A stretch of 64,000 nucleotides of DNA. Origin: Strongylocentrotus droebachiensis (lineage: Eukaryota > Echinodermata > Echinoidea > Camarodonta > Strongylocentrotidae). The DNA is taken from the NCBI GenBank assembly GCA_035222895.1, contig JAVYIG010005291.1:1-64000 (forward strand). Reading direction: 5' to 3'. The position numbers and the translations under genes were made by a program. Within the stretch, counting starts at the first letter, position 1. Each line of letters starts with the position of its first letter. The notes under the pieces are model-generated. The model ran no database searches. It was not told where the DNA came from and saw only the letters and a program-made list of their open reading frames with translations. Positions 46,866 to 58,767 of the stretch are shown piece by piece.

Positions 46866-47935
46866 GACACTCTTATAATAATAATAATAATACATTTATG
46901 TGCCGCAACTTTTATACAAAATGAATTCAGCTGAGCTGGTTCAGAGCTCCTTTTTTTACTAAATTCTACAAAATAAATTTAACAAATCTGTTTTAAATTT
47001 GGAAATGAAGACATTGAGAGATTGAGAGCTTCGTATTTCTATTGACAAACTATTCCATTGTTTGGGGGCAGCAAGATGGCAAACGCACAGTCCCCGAGAG
47101 TAACTTTGGTTTTGCCATGGGGACTCTGGAACAATAATTTATCTCTGATTTATACACAATTATCACAATTTTGAATGAAGTTCTGTGATGGACTGGCAAC
47201 CAGTTGAGCTCACTCTCTCAGAAGAGGTGCGGTTAAAGTGAATTTTGACCGACAATAGACAAGTCTTGCACATGCATTTTGGACTCTTTGTAACATAGCT
47301 ATAAGAGAATCAGGCATTCCAAACAGCAACTCATTAAAATAATCAAGCTTACTTGTGATGAGAGCATGTACAACTAATTTCATACTTTCTTGATCAAAAT
47401 ATTTGCGGATACGTCTGAGATTGTATAGAAGATAATTTGTTGATTTACATATATTTATAACTTGTGTTTCCATGTTCAAATTAGTATCAAAGTATACTCC
47501 TAAATTGCTTGCTGTAACAGAGGGTTTCACATTGGAGGATCCAACTCTTACAGCATCAATGCTTATTTTTGAAATCTGTTGTTGAGTTCCGATAACCAAC
47601 AATTCACTCTTACTATCGTTTAGCTTAAGATTATTATGAAGCATCTATCTATGAATGAAATTAATACACTTTCCAACATTGAAACACTTCATCTTGAGTA
47701 CTAAGGGATGGTCTGACGGATACAAATAATTGTGTGTCGTCTGCATAGCAGTGACAAGAGACTTCGGGAGAATTATCCTGAGTGCTCTTGATTAGATTAT
47801 TCATGTACAACATAAACAGCAATGGACCGAGCCGAGAGCAATGTGGCAAACCAAAGGGCACCTGGAAAGAGTCCGAGACAATACCATCAACTTTAACTTT
47901 TTGATGTCGATCAGACAAGTTTGACTCAATTCTTC

Positions 47936-49196
47936 TTCTTCTTCCAGTATAGTACAGACCGCCGTTGGCGTATTATCGTACCTTGTGCTTGTCAAGTGCC
48001 GAGTGTACAGTACAAGTAAAAAGGTTCTTACAAGAATTCTATGTGCAGCTAAAAACGGTCCGAAGCTCAACGGAGCTTAAAGGTAATACAAAGTTTTGGG
48101 AAATTTTGAAGATTGGGTGGATAGTGAATCTTTATAATTTTGATATATTTGGATGCCCCTGTGGATGTATTATAAGCACTCAAAAAATTAGCTCCTAAAA
48201 CACTTCTGTTTTCGAGAAAAATTGAATATAAAAATTTACCGGTGCTCCCGGTAAATTTTGATAAATTTCAAATAGCGCCTATGGCCGTGTAATGGTAGCT
48301 GCGACCATGAAAATCTCAGAATATGTAGTTGTGCTATATAATTTCCAAACGGGAATAGCTCATCGGTCGATTTTAGTCAAGAAACATTGTTTCATAGCTA
48401 AATTAATATCTTGACCTTGAGAGAGAGCTATACAACATAAAGAGTTTATTATTTATAATTTCATTACTTTAGACTCGATTTCAACCGCGACAACGATCAA
48501 TGAATATTGTAGGAACGCATATGCTTCCAATATGTTAATTTGAACCAAATTCATGACCCCATACCAAAACTTTGTAATACCTTTAATGTGTTGCACCTTC
48601 TGTTTAAAAGTTCAAAAGAGATGCAATCGACGACAGCAGATGGTAAGGAGTTCCACAGTCGGATAATATCTGGGTAGAATGTGGTTTTGAATAGCAGAGT
48701 CCGGGCAAAGGGGACATGGAACTTCTGTGGATTTCCACTGCTTCGGGGACCAACAACTGATACTAGTAGGTGACTGGAAGATTAACCAGGCCGTGGAGTA
48801 TGCTGTACGTAAACCATGCATACTTTCTGCTGCGCCCTTCTTTCCTGCAGACTTGCCTATTGAAGTTGTTTCAGCATGGATGTGACACTGCTTGTGCGCC
48901 GATAGTCACCCAGGACGAAGCGTGCACAACGGCGTTGCACCATTTCCACCTTTTTGATGTTCTCCTGGGTGGACGGGTCCCACACTATTGCAGCATACTC
49001 CATCACAGGCCTTACTAATGTCTTGCACAACAACTCCTTGGTCTTTTGTGGGCAGGCCCTCATGTTTTTTTGCAGGAAGCCCTTACAGAGTTGGCTTTTT
49101 TGGTGGTGACATTTACATGGTGATTCCTTTTCAGGCTGCCCTGGATGTGGACCCCAAGTACTTTGCAGTTTATGTTACATGTAGCTGCTCTCCATC
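47936..49196 (-). mobile_element. Second-family LINE fragment inserted in LINE copy 2
   Basis: The minus strand reads LVRPVMEYAAIVWDPSTQE, KKVEMVQRRCARFVLGDYRR and SVTSML (49063-48857), then in another frame a tail of the NSLP type near 48640. It is the same family as the fragment at 28512. The host LINE resumes at caagctgagagcc (49198). A MITE splits it at 48077-48586. Confidence 0.8.
48077..48586. mobile_element. TTAA MITE, 510 bp
   Basis: TTAA-aggtaatacaaagttttgg at 48077 is perfectly mirrored by ccaaaactttgtaatacct-TTAA ending 48586. No coding region. Confidence 0.85.
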
Positions 49197-50210
49197 AATC
49201 AAGCTGAGAGCCACATCATCGATACCGAAAGATATATTCAAAATGTCTAGCAATCTGGAGTGCTCAATAGTGTCAAAGGCACTACTCAAGTCAAGTAGTA
49301 ACAGGAGAGTGTTTTTCTGTTTGTCCATTGCCATCATAATATCCCTCTTGATCCTGAGTAGAGCCGTTTATGTACTGTGAAATTATCTATATGCAGACTG
49401 ATTGAATGGAAGGAGTGAATTACCATTAAGAAACTGTAAAATCTGTTGTGTGGCTGCACATTCTACCAATTTAGAAATGTAAGTTACTTACAGTCTAAGA
49501 TTACTAAATTCAACATCAAGCCCTGGCTTTTTCAACAACAACAATGGTGAAACAAGGGCTATTTTCCATTCTTTAGGGAAAATGGCCTGTAGACAAGGAG
49601 ACATTGATCATGGATGTGAACACAGGTTTGCAAGAGAATCTTTGTTGGAATCGGATCAGCAGAGCAAGACTTCTTGCTGAGCTTCATCACAAGTTGCCCT
49701 ATTTCCTGATCAGATAAAAGTCTAAACTTGCCAAACTCGATACCATCGGGTACTAAAAAAAGATTTAATGAATCGATATCCATTCTATCCATCAAGTCTA
49801 TGCTAGTTTGAATATCAATGTGAATGTATAGAACTTTGTCATGAAAGAATTTTCCTTAGTCATTCACAAATATATTCTTATCAATATTACATGGCATCAC
49901 TTGTATTTTGTTTGCCTTTTTGCTGCTCTAATCTTGTCCGTGTACCATGGCACACGATGACGAACAACTACTCGGTTATAGGAGCATGTTTAGCTAAGAC
50001 CTTTCTTAGTGTGATAACTTACAAGGAAGCCAGTTCGGAAATATCACTTGGCACATGTAGATTTTGGCAGAGCATACTTTCTGCAAGATCTCTACTAAAC
50101 ATCCTAGTATTAATATGAGAGTATTTGCAATACGGCACACTTTTGTCAGCCAATAACGATTTACAAGTATTGAGATGGCACATGACAGGAATATGATCTG
50201 ATAAAAGATA

Positions 50211-50432
50211 CCGGAGTGTTGGCTCAGTCAGTAGAGCGTCCGCCTCACAACCGGGAGGTCGTTGGTTCGAACCCCGGCCGCGTCATACCAAAAGACGTTT
50301 AAAGATGGGAGTTGTTGCTACCTTGTTTGGCTGCCGGGCTCACGATCAATTGGGCAAAAAGAATTTCCGTTTCGGTTTAATAAAATTTGGAGTGGACTAT
50401 TAGGCTATTATTATTATTATTATTATTATACT
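50211..50432 (+). mobile_element. tRNA-derived SINE with (ATT)n tail
   Basis: The head ggagtgttggctcagtcagt.. has an anticodon-like cctcacaac as in tRNA-Val(CAC) and a B box ggttcgaacccc. A body of about 120 bp and an ATT tail (50407-50430) follow, inside LINE copy 2. The long body and tail argue against a free-standing tRNA gene. Confidence 0.75.
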
Positions 50433-51251
50433 CACATGGCCATGGTTGGCCAACAATTACATCATCAGACTCGCGACAAATACGTAGGTCAAGGGTATGA
50501 CCATGTGAATGAGTACCAAAATTTACAAATTGAGCACAACAGAGTGATTCAAGGAGGTCTCTAAATGACCTTGATTCTAATGAGCTTACATCAACTTGAA
50601 TATTAAAATCACCAGTATTAGAAATGGAGCATTGGACAAAAGGTGATCGTAAATGTATTTATTAAACTGAGAAAGAAACAGTGAAACAGACGCGGGATGA
50701 GATTCTGAATATGGCGGGATAAATACATTGATCAATTGAAGACGAAACGATTTACAAGAAATAATATGGTATTCAGCAAACTCAAATGATTCCTTTTGAC
50801 CAGCGGCAACTTGACGAACATCGATGGAGTCTTTGAAGAGAAGACCAGTTTCACCGCCACGGCGGCCAGTCCTAGGTTGATGAAGAAAGCAATACGCAGG
50901 GGGAACAAATTCTCGTAAAACTGCAGTGTCACTCTTAGTTAACCATGTTTCATTCAGCATTACTTTCATTAAACAATCGTGGATCACAGTTGTTTTATAA
51001 CGAACAGAATGTACATTGATTGGACAAAGTTGAAGACAATCTGAATGTGATGAAGTTCTATTCGATGCTTGATGTCGAAGACTATTCTTCTTCCTTCCAC
51101 CTCGAGTACCCCGTCTGGTTTTCTTACGCATCGTCTTTTGAATTCCATATGATCTAATAGTTTCACAAACATGCAGATGAAACATGCAAAAGAAGAGGTG
51201 CAGTGAATTCTTTCCATTGACACTATTATTCTCCGGAACAATATCGTTGGT

Positions 51252-52268
51252 CTAGAATGGTATTCTTAGATATTTCTTGACAGCCTTCCTCAGTTTCACA
51301 TCACTGATGATGAGGATACCCATTTTGCAGCACCATAAAAAGTACGAAAAATCATTAAGACATACGAGACTGTAATAATCCCTTTCCTTCACGGTTTGCG
51401 ACAGGTCTACAAATGATATTGACACGATTATCGTAACAAGGGCCGTTGTGACGAGGTAGACGACGTTGAGAAGACCTCTTCGTTTAGCACGGTTTCGAGC
51501 TCGGTCAACGCCCGGGTCGACGCCCGGTTCTTTCTCAGAGGCGCCAGGTCGGTCGAGATGCGCAAAGGCCATTGCGTCCACCCGACGATTCAATCGCGAT
51601 TGCTTTACGGCAATGGAGACAAGTGCGAAGTTTAGGACGACCGTTAAGACGATGGGAATTAAGATTAGACCTATCAACAATCTGGCGTACATAGGCGGTG
51701 ATGTGTAGATCCTCGCGTTTGCACTCTCCGCTAAAGAGCACAGGATGACACCGGTGAACGGAAAATTCGTGATAGGTAGATCACAAATTGTGTGCAGTGA
51801 CAGTATCCCGCATATCAGCAGTAGGCAAATGGTTCGCCGCGATGTAACCAGGTAATAGTATCTCAGAGGAAATTGGACGAAAATGAACTTGTTCAGAGCT
51901 ATGGTGAAAAGTAGCCAGGCGGAGATGTTAAAACTCAACAAGTATAAGAAGTGAATAAAATGGCAAATCGTAGGATGTGAATTAAAGCTGGTTTGAAATG
52001 CATAAATAATTTCTAGAGCGTAGAAGACAGTGGCTGCCGCAATGTCAACAGATGCAAGGCTGTTGTAGAGTACTGTTCCAATTTGAGTGGATTCGAAATC
52101 ACTTTCTCGTGAAAGAACAAAGATTATGAAACTGTTAAGAATGGCAGCAATCACGAAATAAAACGATGAAATCACAAAACGTACCATAATGATAGTATGA
52201 AAAACTTCCTCTTCAATTAGAGTTTTATTTGAGGAGTTACTTGTAATATAGTCAGCCATCGCTTCCAT
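51252..52268 (-). CDS. Divergent class A-like GPCR (G4), 338 aa, intronless
   Basis: G3-subfamily receptor. The start is the ATG at 52268 (MEAMADYIT), aligned with the start of G6. N-terminal NSS and NKT sequons. It keeps the TM1 N, LASVD in TM2, the TM3 and loop 2 cysteines (TICHF, ILCSL), LNKFIFVQFPLRYY, TM5 P, a loop 3 with SEKEPGVDPGVDRARNRAKRRG, and KMGILIISDVKLRKA in TM7. Compared with G3 it differs mainly in loop 2/TM5 (SPPMYARLLIGL) and the TM6-TM7 region (ISFVDLSQTVKERDYYS). Its 3' flank runs directly into the longest LINE copy. Confidence 0.9.
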   Translation of the reverse strand: MEAMADYITSNSSNKTLIEEEVFHTIIMVRFVISSFYFVIAAILNSFIIFVLSRESDFESTQIGTVLYNSLASVDIAAATVFYALEIIYAFQTSFNSHPTICHFIHFLYLLSFNISAWLLFTIALNKFIFVQFPLRYYYLVTSRRTICLLLICGILSLHTICDLPITNFPFTGVILCSLAESANARIYTSPPMYARLLIGLILIPIVLTVVLNFALVSIAVKQSRLNRRVDAMAFAHLDRPGASEKEPGVDPGVDRARNRAKRRGLLNVVYLVTTALVTIIVSISFVDLSQTVKERDYYSLVCLNDFSYFLWCCKMGILIISDVKLRKAVKKYLRIPF

Positions 52269-52373
52269 AGTTATTACGTTCCTGAAGGCTTTAAGACAAC
52301 AGATACTGCTACATTGTAAGATTGACACAGAAAACGCACAAAGAGCGTCTGTTCAATTCCAGTCCTAAACATC

Positions 52374-52379
52374 TTTATA
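52374..52379 (-). promoter_or_regulatory. Candidate TATA box of G4
   Basis: TATAAA on the minus strand, about 106 bp upstream of the start, in the flank shared with G3 and G5. The conserved block extends to about 52505 (cctaccgtgttttat). Confidence 0.45.
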
Positions 52380-52505
52380 GGTAAAATCATTCCGATAATA
52401 CTTATATGAAATGATAACGGTGTATGCATCTCTGTAATCAGTATCCCACCCACGACAATCTTCAGTGATTCTCTTTAGCCAAGAGAAACCTACCGTGTTT
52501 TATGG

Positions 52506-54048
52506 GGAAATGGGAACAGAATATCTTTTGACTTTGAATTTGACTTTTTCTTCACTACTTCAGTCAATACATGGGTTGATGCTCATGAGAATACATCGCA
52601 TCACCCTAATTAGGAAAATGTCAGTTAATGGCGGCTTCATATTAGGGACATGTCTTTTACCGACGGTTCTAGAAAGTTATTAGGAATTGTCTATTTTTTC
52701 GATTGTCATTGAAGAGCGAATCGCTGTAAATTATGGTTGGCATGTATAATTATGGCAAAGACATGTCGGGTTAAGGCGTATGTCAAAATGACGGACATTT
52801 AATGAGATTGAGCAATTTCAAAAAGAAGTCCGCAAACAAATTGGTCTCCCAATCCTGTCTTTGTCATACATGCCCATCGACACAAATTCAGATATTCAGT
52901 AAAAAAATAAAACCATCAAGTCTAGGATGCGGCAAAGGTTAGAAAAACCAGTAAAGGGCTGCATCCCCTATGATACAAGTTAACAAATATGCCAAGATAC
53001 ATGATCATAAAACTTCTATTCTAAACAAGGAAATACATCTTTAAAAAAAGATAATTTAGCAGGTAATGTTTACAATAAAATTATGAATAAAAACACTCAA
53101 TAAAATGTCATAGAATGCAAAAAATCAAAATATTAATATAAGTAAACAAAAATTAAACTGATGAAAGCAAAAATTAGTACTATACATTACTAAAGAGTTA
53201 GGAATTAAATTGCACGAAGGGGTCATTATCACGAAGTATTATTTCAGATAATTTATGAGTAGATGAATGGATAACTGAGTATATGAATTAAATATGAGAG
53301 AAAATGAAATAGTATTATTTCAACAAGAGGAATTATGTTATTACTAATATCAAGATTTCCGTATATAATATTAATATGTCGTAAAGGGCTGCATCCCCAA
53401 TGATACAAGTAAACAAACATACCAATATACATGATCATAAAATCATTATTAGAAACATTGAAATACATCTTTAAAAATAATCAAGCAGGTAATGTTTCAA
53501 ATATGTATAAAAACACATAACCAAATTGCATAGTATGCAAATATATCAAAATATCATTATAAGTTAACAAACAATAAACTGATGAGAGCAAAAATTAGTA
53601 CAGTACTAATTTATAGTAACTATAAATTATTTAAGAGTTGGGAATTAATTTGCACGAAGGGGTCAATATAACGTAGTATTATTTCGGATAATTTATGAGT
53701 AGATGAATGGATAACTGAGTATATGAATTAAATATGAGAGAAAATGAAATGGTATTATTTCAACAAGAGGAATTATGTTATTACTTATATCAAGATTTCC
53801 TTATATAATATTATGAAGATGGATTTTTAGTAAGTTTTGAAAGCTGAGAGAGTTGGGCTATTTAGTTCATTACATGGGAGCATGTTTCAATCGTTAGCAG
53901 TTCTAACATAAGATGAGTTCTTGTAGTCAGTGGCGTAGCGTGGGCTCAGTCATGGGGGGCACCAGTCTTCATTCAACTAGATCAGCGTTTTCGACCCCTT
54001 TTGAGTGTGTGCGTGTGTGCATGTGTGCGTGTGTGTCTGGTGTGTCTG

Positions 54049-54084
<36 letters not shown>

Positions 54085-54364
54085 GTGTGTTTAGTCACGA
54101 CATGTTTTAAAGAGTTGTTGTAATCAGTTTCTTCAAAAGGTACAAACATCACCTTGGTTTGGTCATTTCTAACACTTTTTTAGAATTTTACTCTGGCAAA
54201 TAAAGAGTTAAATCGATAGATCTAAAATCTTTTAACTGCTTTGTTACATGCCTTGTCTTGATATGATATTATGATTGCAGTGGTTCCTCTATCTGGCAGT
54301 GCGACAATTAACTTTAAAACGATCGCAAAGACCTTCATCAAGTCATTACCATTTGTATTTCCTA
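52506..54364. other. Spacer: AT-rich repeat x2, TE end, GT microsatellite
   Basis: 52960-53380 and 53381-53870 are two tandem copies of the AT-rich spacer (ggctgcatccccaatgatac, acatgatcataaaat). A hAT-like terminus (cagtggcgtagcgtggg) lies at 53930 and a GT run at 54005-54093. No gene. Confidence 0.65.
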
Positions 54365-54815
54365 AAAAATTCCAGGTTCGGGTTTACATAATAATCATTG
54401 CCATGTTCTAACCAGCGGCAACCTTGACGAGCATCGACCAGTCCTAGGTGGATGAAGAAAGCGATGCCAAGGGGGAACAAATTCTCGTAAAACTGCAGTG
54501 TCACTCTTAGTTAACCAAGTTTCTGTCAGCATTACTTTCATAGACAAAGTCGTGAATCACAGTTGTTTTACAATAAACAGGGTGTACATTGATTGAACAA
54601 AGTTGAAGACAATCTGAATGTGATGAAGTTCTATTCGATGCTTGATGGCGAAGACTATTCTTCTTCCTTCCACCTCGAGTACACCGTCTGGTTTTCTTAC
54701 GCATCGTCTTTTGAATTCCATATGATCTAATAGTTTCACAAACATGCAGATGAAAAATGCAATAGAAGAGGTGCAGTGCATTCTTTCCACTGACACTATT
54801 AGTCTCGGGAACAAT
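54365..54815 (-). mobile_element. LINE 5' fragment next to G5
   Basis: Same fragment as at 23640, with an internal deletion of part of the RGG region (54437). Basic leader RKKTRRCTRGGRKKN and SINVHPVYCKTTVI. Confidence 0.8.
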
Positions 54816-54824
54816 ATCGTTGGT

Positions 54825-55835
54825 CTAGAATGGTATCCTTAGATATTTCTTGACAGCCTTCCTCAGTTTCACATCACTGATGATGAGGATACCCATTTTG
54901 CAGCACCATAAAAAGTACGAAAAATCATTAAGACATGCGAGAGTGTAGTATTCCTTCACGGTTGGCGTCAGGGATGTCATTACTATTGACACGATTACCG
55001 TAACGAAGGCCGTGTTGACGAGGTAGACGACGTTGAGAAGACCTCTTCGTTTTGCACGGTTTCGAGCTCGGTCAACGTCCGGGTCGACGCCCGGTTCTTT
55101 CTCAGAGGCGCCAGGTCGGTCGAGATGCGCTAAGGCCATTGCGTCCACCCGACGATTCAATCGCGATTGCTGTACGGCAATGGAGACAAGCGCGAGGTTT
55201 AGGACGACCGTTATGACGACGGGAATTAAGGAGAAACCTTGCAACACTTTGGTGTACATAGGCGATGATGTGTTGATCCTCGCGTTCGCACTCTCAGCTA
55301 TTGAGCACAGAATGGCACCGGTGAACGGAAAATTCGTGATAGGTAGATCACAAATTGCGTTCAGTGACAGTATCCCGCATATCAGCAGTAGGCAAATGGT
55401 TCTCCGCGATGTAACCAGGTAATAGTATCTCAGAGGAAACCGGACGAAAATGAACTTGTTCAGAGCTATGGTGAAAAGTAGCCAGGCGGAGATGTTAAAA
55501 CTCAACACGTATAAGAAGTGAAGAAAATGGCAAATTGTAGGATGTAAATTAAAGATGGTTTGAAATGCATAAATAACTTCTAGAGCGTAGAAGACAGTGG
55601 CTGCCGCAATGTCAAAAGATGCAAGGCAGTTGTAGAATACTGTTCCAATTTGAGTGGATTCGAAATCACCTTCTCGCGAAAGAACAAAGATTATGAAACT
55701 GTTAAGAATGGCTGCAATCAAGAAGTAAAACGATGAAATCACAAAACGTACGATAATGATAGTATGAAAATCTTCCTCTTCAAATAGACTTTCATTTGTG
55801 GAGTTACTTGTAATATAGTCAGCCATTGTTAACAT
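54825..55835 (-). CDS. Divergent class A-like GPCR (G5), 336 aa, intronless
   Basis: G3-subfamily receptor. The start chosen is the ATG at 55835 (MLTMADYIT) by alignment with G3 and G6. An in-frame ATG at 55985 would add 50 residues, but these correspond to the 5' UTR and cross the candidate TATA box. It keeps the cysteine pair (TICHF, ILCSI), LNKFIFVRFPLRYY, TM5 P and KMGILIISDVKLRKA. It is the most divergent of G3-G6 around loop 2/TM5 (INTSSPMYTKVLQGFSL) and the TM6-TM7 region (MTSLTPTVKEYY, three residues shorter). Loop 3 has SEKEPGVDPDVDRARNRAKRRG. Confidence 0.9.
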   Translation of the reverse strand: MLTMADYITSNSTNESLFEEEDFHTIIIVRFVISSFYFLIAAILNSFIIFVLSREGDFESTQIGTVFYNCLASFDIAAATVFYALEVIYAFQTIFNLHPTICHFLHFLYVLSFNISAWLLFTIALNKFIFVRFPLRYYYLVTSRRTICLLLICGILSLNAICDLPITNFPFTGAILCSIAESANARINTSSPMYTKVLQGFSLIPVVITVVLNLALVSIAVQQSRLNRRVDAMALAHLDRPGASEKEPGVDPDVDRARNRAKRRGLLNVVYLVNTAFVTVIVSIVMTSLTPTVKEYYTLACLNDFSYFLWCCKMGILIISDVKLRKAVKKYLRIPF

Positions 55836-55929
55836 AGTTATTATGTCCCTGGCTTTCAATATTGCTGCGTTGAAAGAGCGACACAAAAAATGCACAAAGA
55901 GCGTCTGTTCAATTCCAATCCTAAATATC

Positions 55930-55935
55930 TTTATA
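55930..55935 (-). promoter_or_regulatory. Candidate TATA box of G5
   Basis: TATAAA about 95 bp upstream of the start, in the same context as in G3 and G4. Confidence 0.45.
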
Positions 55936-56059
55936 GGTAAAATCATTCTGATAATACTTATATGAAATGATAATTGTGTATGCATCTCTGTAATCAGTAT
56001 CCCACCACGACAATCATCAGTGATTCTCTTTAGCCAAGAGAAACCTACCGTGTTTTATT

Positions 56060-57279
56060 GGCATATATAATTAGTTGGCATATATAATTATGGCAAAGAA
56101 ATGCCGGGTTATAAGGCGTATGTCAAAATGACGGACATTTAATGAGATTGAGCAAATCCAAAAAGTCGTCCGCAAACAAATTGTCTCCTAATCCTGTTTT
56201 TGTCATACATGCCCATCAATTCAGATATTCAGTAAAAGAAAAAAAAACATTAAGTTTGGGATGCAGCAAAGGTTAGAAAAACCCGTTAAAAACTAGGGCT
56301 GCATCCCCGATGAAAATAAGGGTACAAGTTAACAAATATTTCAAGAAACATGATCATAAAATCATTATTGGAAACAAGGAAATACATCTTTAAAAAAGTA
56401 ATTAAGCAGGTAATGTTTAAAATATGAATTAAAACACTCAATAACATTTCGTAGAATGCAAATATATCAAAATATCAATATAAGTAAAACAAACATCAAA
56501 CTGATGACAGCAAAAAGTAGTACTATAAATTACTAAAGAAATGGGAATTGAATTGCACGAAGGGGTCATCATTATCACGCAGTATTATTTCAGATAATTT
56601 ATGAGTAAATAATTGGATAACTGATTATATTATGAATACAATATGAGAGAAAATGTAATAGTATTATTTCAACAAGAGGAATTATGTAATTACTTCTATC
56701 AAGATATCCTTATATAATATTATGAAGGTGGACTTTTAGTGAGTTTTTGAAAGCTGAGAGAGTTGGGCTTTTTATTACATTACATGTGAGCAGGTTTCAA
56801 TCGTTGGCAGTTCTTACGTAAAATGAGTTCTTGTAGTCAGTGGCGTAGCTTGGGCTCAGTCATTAGGGAGGGCACCAGTCTTTATTCTACTAGATCAGCG
56901 CTTTCGACCCCTTTCGAGTGTGTGCGTGTGTGCGCGTGTGTGTGTGTGTTTACGACCAAGAAAAAACCAACATGTTTTTACATGTTTTTACGAGTTGTTG
57001 TAATCGGTTTCTGCAAAAGGTACGAACATCACCTTGGTTTGGTTATTTCTAAAACTTTTACAGGAATTTATTCTGGCAAATAAAGAGTTAAATCGATAGA
57101 TCTTTAAAGATCTGTCAACTGCTTTGTGAAATGCCTTGTCTTGATATGATATTATGATTTCAGTGGATTCTCTATCTGGCAGTGCGACAATGAACTTTAA
57201 CGATCGCAAAGACCTTCATAAAGTCATTACCATTTGTATTTCCTATAAAATTCCGGGTTCAGATTTACGTAATGATCAT
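56060..57279. other. Spacer: AT-rich repeat, TE end, short GT run
   Basis: The AT-rich spacer at 56290-56800, hAT-like terminus (cagtggcgtagcttggg) at 56840 and GT run at 56919-56950 repeat the order seen at 22665-23356. No gene. Confidence 0.65.
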
Positions 57280-57740
57280 TGCCATGTTCTAACCAGCGGC
57301 AACTTGACGAGCATCGATGGGATCTTTGAAGAGAAGACCAGTTCCACCGCAACGGCGACCAGTCCTAGGTTGACGCAGACAGCGATAACCATGGGGAACA
57401 AATTCTCGTAGAACTGCAGTGTCACTCTCAATTTACCAAGTTCCCGTCAGCATTACTTTCATTGACAAAGTCGTGAATCACAGTTGTTTTACAACGAACA
57501 GAGTGTACATTGAATGAACAAAATTGAAGACAATCTGAATGTGATGAATTTCTATTTGACTTGCATGTCGAAGACTATTCTTCTTCCTTCTACCTCGAGT
57601 ACCCCGTCTGGTTTTCTTTATACACATCGTATTTTGAATTCCATATGATCTAATAGTTTCACAAACATGCAGATGAAACATGCAATAGAAGAGGTGCAGT
57701 GAATTCTTTCCACTGACACTATTATTCTCTGGAACAATAT
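57280..57740 (-). mobile_element. LINE 5' fragment next to G6
   Basis: Same fragment as next to G3-G5, here keeping the RGG region near 57340 and with leader KKTRRGTRGRRKKN. It begins about 10 bp beyond the G6 stop. Confidence 0.8.
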
Positions 57741-57747
57741 CGTTGGA

Positions 57748-58767
57748 CTAGAATCGTATGCTTAGATATTTCTTGACAGCCTTCCTCAGTCTCACATCAC
57801 TGATGATGAGGATACCCATTTTGCAGGACCATAAAAAGTACGAAAAATCATTGAGACATGCGAGAGTGTAGTAATCTCTTTCCTTCACGGTTTGCAACAG
57901 ATATGCCGTTACTATTGACACGATCATCGTAACAAGGGCCGTTGTGACGAGGTAGACGACGTTGAGAAGACCTCTTCGTTTTGCACGGTTTCGAGCTCGG
58001 TCAACGCCCTGGTCGACGCCCGGTTCTTTCTCAGAGGCGCCAGGTCGGTCGAGATGCGCAAAGGCCATTGCGTCCACCCGACGATTCAATCGCGATTGTT
58101 TTACGGCTAAGGAGACAAGTGCGAAGTTTAGGACGATCGTTAAGACGATGGGAATTAAGATTAGACCTAGCAACCATGTGGCGTACATAGGCGGTGATGT
58201 GTAGATCCTCGCGTTTACCATCTCCGCTATTGAGCACAGGATGGCACCGGTGAACGGAAAATTCGTGATAGGTAGATCACAAATTGTGTTCAGTGACAGT
58301 ATCCCGCATATCAGCAGTAGGCAAATGGTTCTTCGCGATGTAACCAGGTAATAGTATCTCAGTGGAAACTGGATGAAAATGAACTTGTTCAGAGCTATTG
58401 TGAAAAGTAGCCAGGCGGAGAGGTTAAAACTCAACAAGTATAAGAAGTTAAGAACATGGCAAATTGAAGGATGTAAATCAAAGTTGGTTTGAAATGCATA
58501 AATAACTTCTAGAGTGTAGAAGACAGTGGCTGCCGCAATGTCAACAGATGCAAGGCTGTTGTAGAGTACTCTTCCAAATTGAGTGGATTCGAAATCACCT
58601 TCTCGCGAAAGAACAAAGATTATGAAACTGTTTAGAATGGCTGCAATCACGAAATAAAACGATGAAATCACAAAACGTACGATAATGATAATATGAAAAT
58701 CTCCCTCTTCGAATAGAGTTTTATTTGTGGAGTTACTTGTAATATAGTCAGCAGCCATTGCTAACAT
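57748..58767 (-). CDS. Divergent class A-like GPCR (G6), 339 aa, intronless
   Basis: G3-subfamily receptor starting at the ATG at 58767 (MLAMAADYIT), the only ATG available. NST and NKT sequons. TM1 N, LASVD, cysteine pair (SICHV, ILCSI), LNKFIFIQFPLRYY, TM5 P, SEKEPGVDQGVDRARNRAKRRG in loop 3 and KMGILIISDVRLRKA in TM7. The frame is intact, but the upstream region carries a deletion of about 85 bp relative to G4, removing the TATAAA and the expected transcription start. It may be silent or use another promoter. Confidence 0.9.
   Translation of the reverse strand: MLAMAADYITSNSTNKTLFEEGDFHIIIIVRFVISSFYFVIAAILNSFIIFVLSREGDFESTQFGRVLYNSLASVDIAAATVFYTLEVIYAFQTNFDLHPSICHVLNFLYLLSFNLSAWLLFTIALNKFIFIQFPLRYYYLVTSRRTICLLLICGILSLNTICDLPITNFPFTGAILCSIAEMVNARIYTSPPMYATWLLGLILIPIVLTIVLNFALVSLAVKQSRLNRRVDAMAFAHLDRPGASEKEPGVDQGVDRARNRAKRRGLLNVVYLVTTALVTMIVSIVTAYLLQTVKERDYYTLACLNDFSYFLWSCKMGILIISDVRLRKAVKKYLSIRF

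Larger units (their letters stand above)
46866..51245 (-). mobile_element. L2/CR1-like LINE, copy 2, nearly full span, interrupted
   Basis: From the 5' end near 51245 (next to the G4 stop) the minus strand encodes a basic leader, an endonuclease open for 199 codons (51185 to 50586, with NETWLTKSD, GRRGGETGLLFKDS, RLQLINV), a linker, an RT N-terminus (KKSCSADPIPTKILLQTC at 49559-49795), the RT core with YADDTQL near 47740, and a C-terminal part (SKLDYFNELLFG, RLVYCRSK). The 3' tail is (ATT)n near 46875. It is interrupted at 47936-49196 and 50211-50432. Inactive by frameshifts and insertions. Confidence 0.88.
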
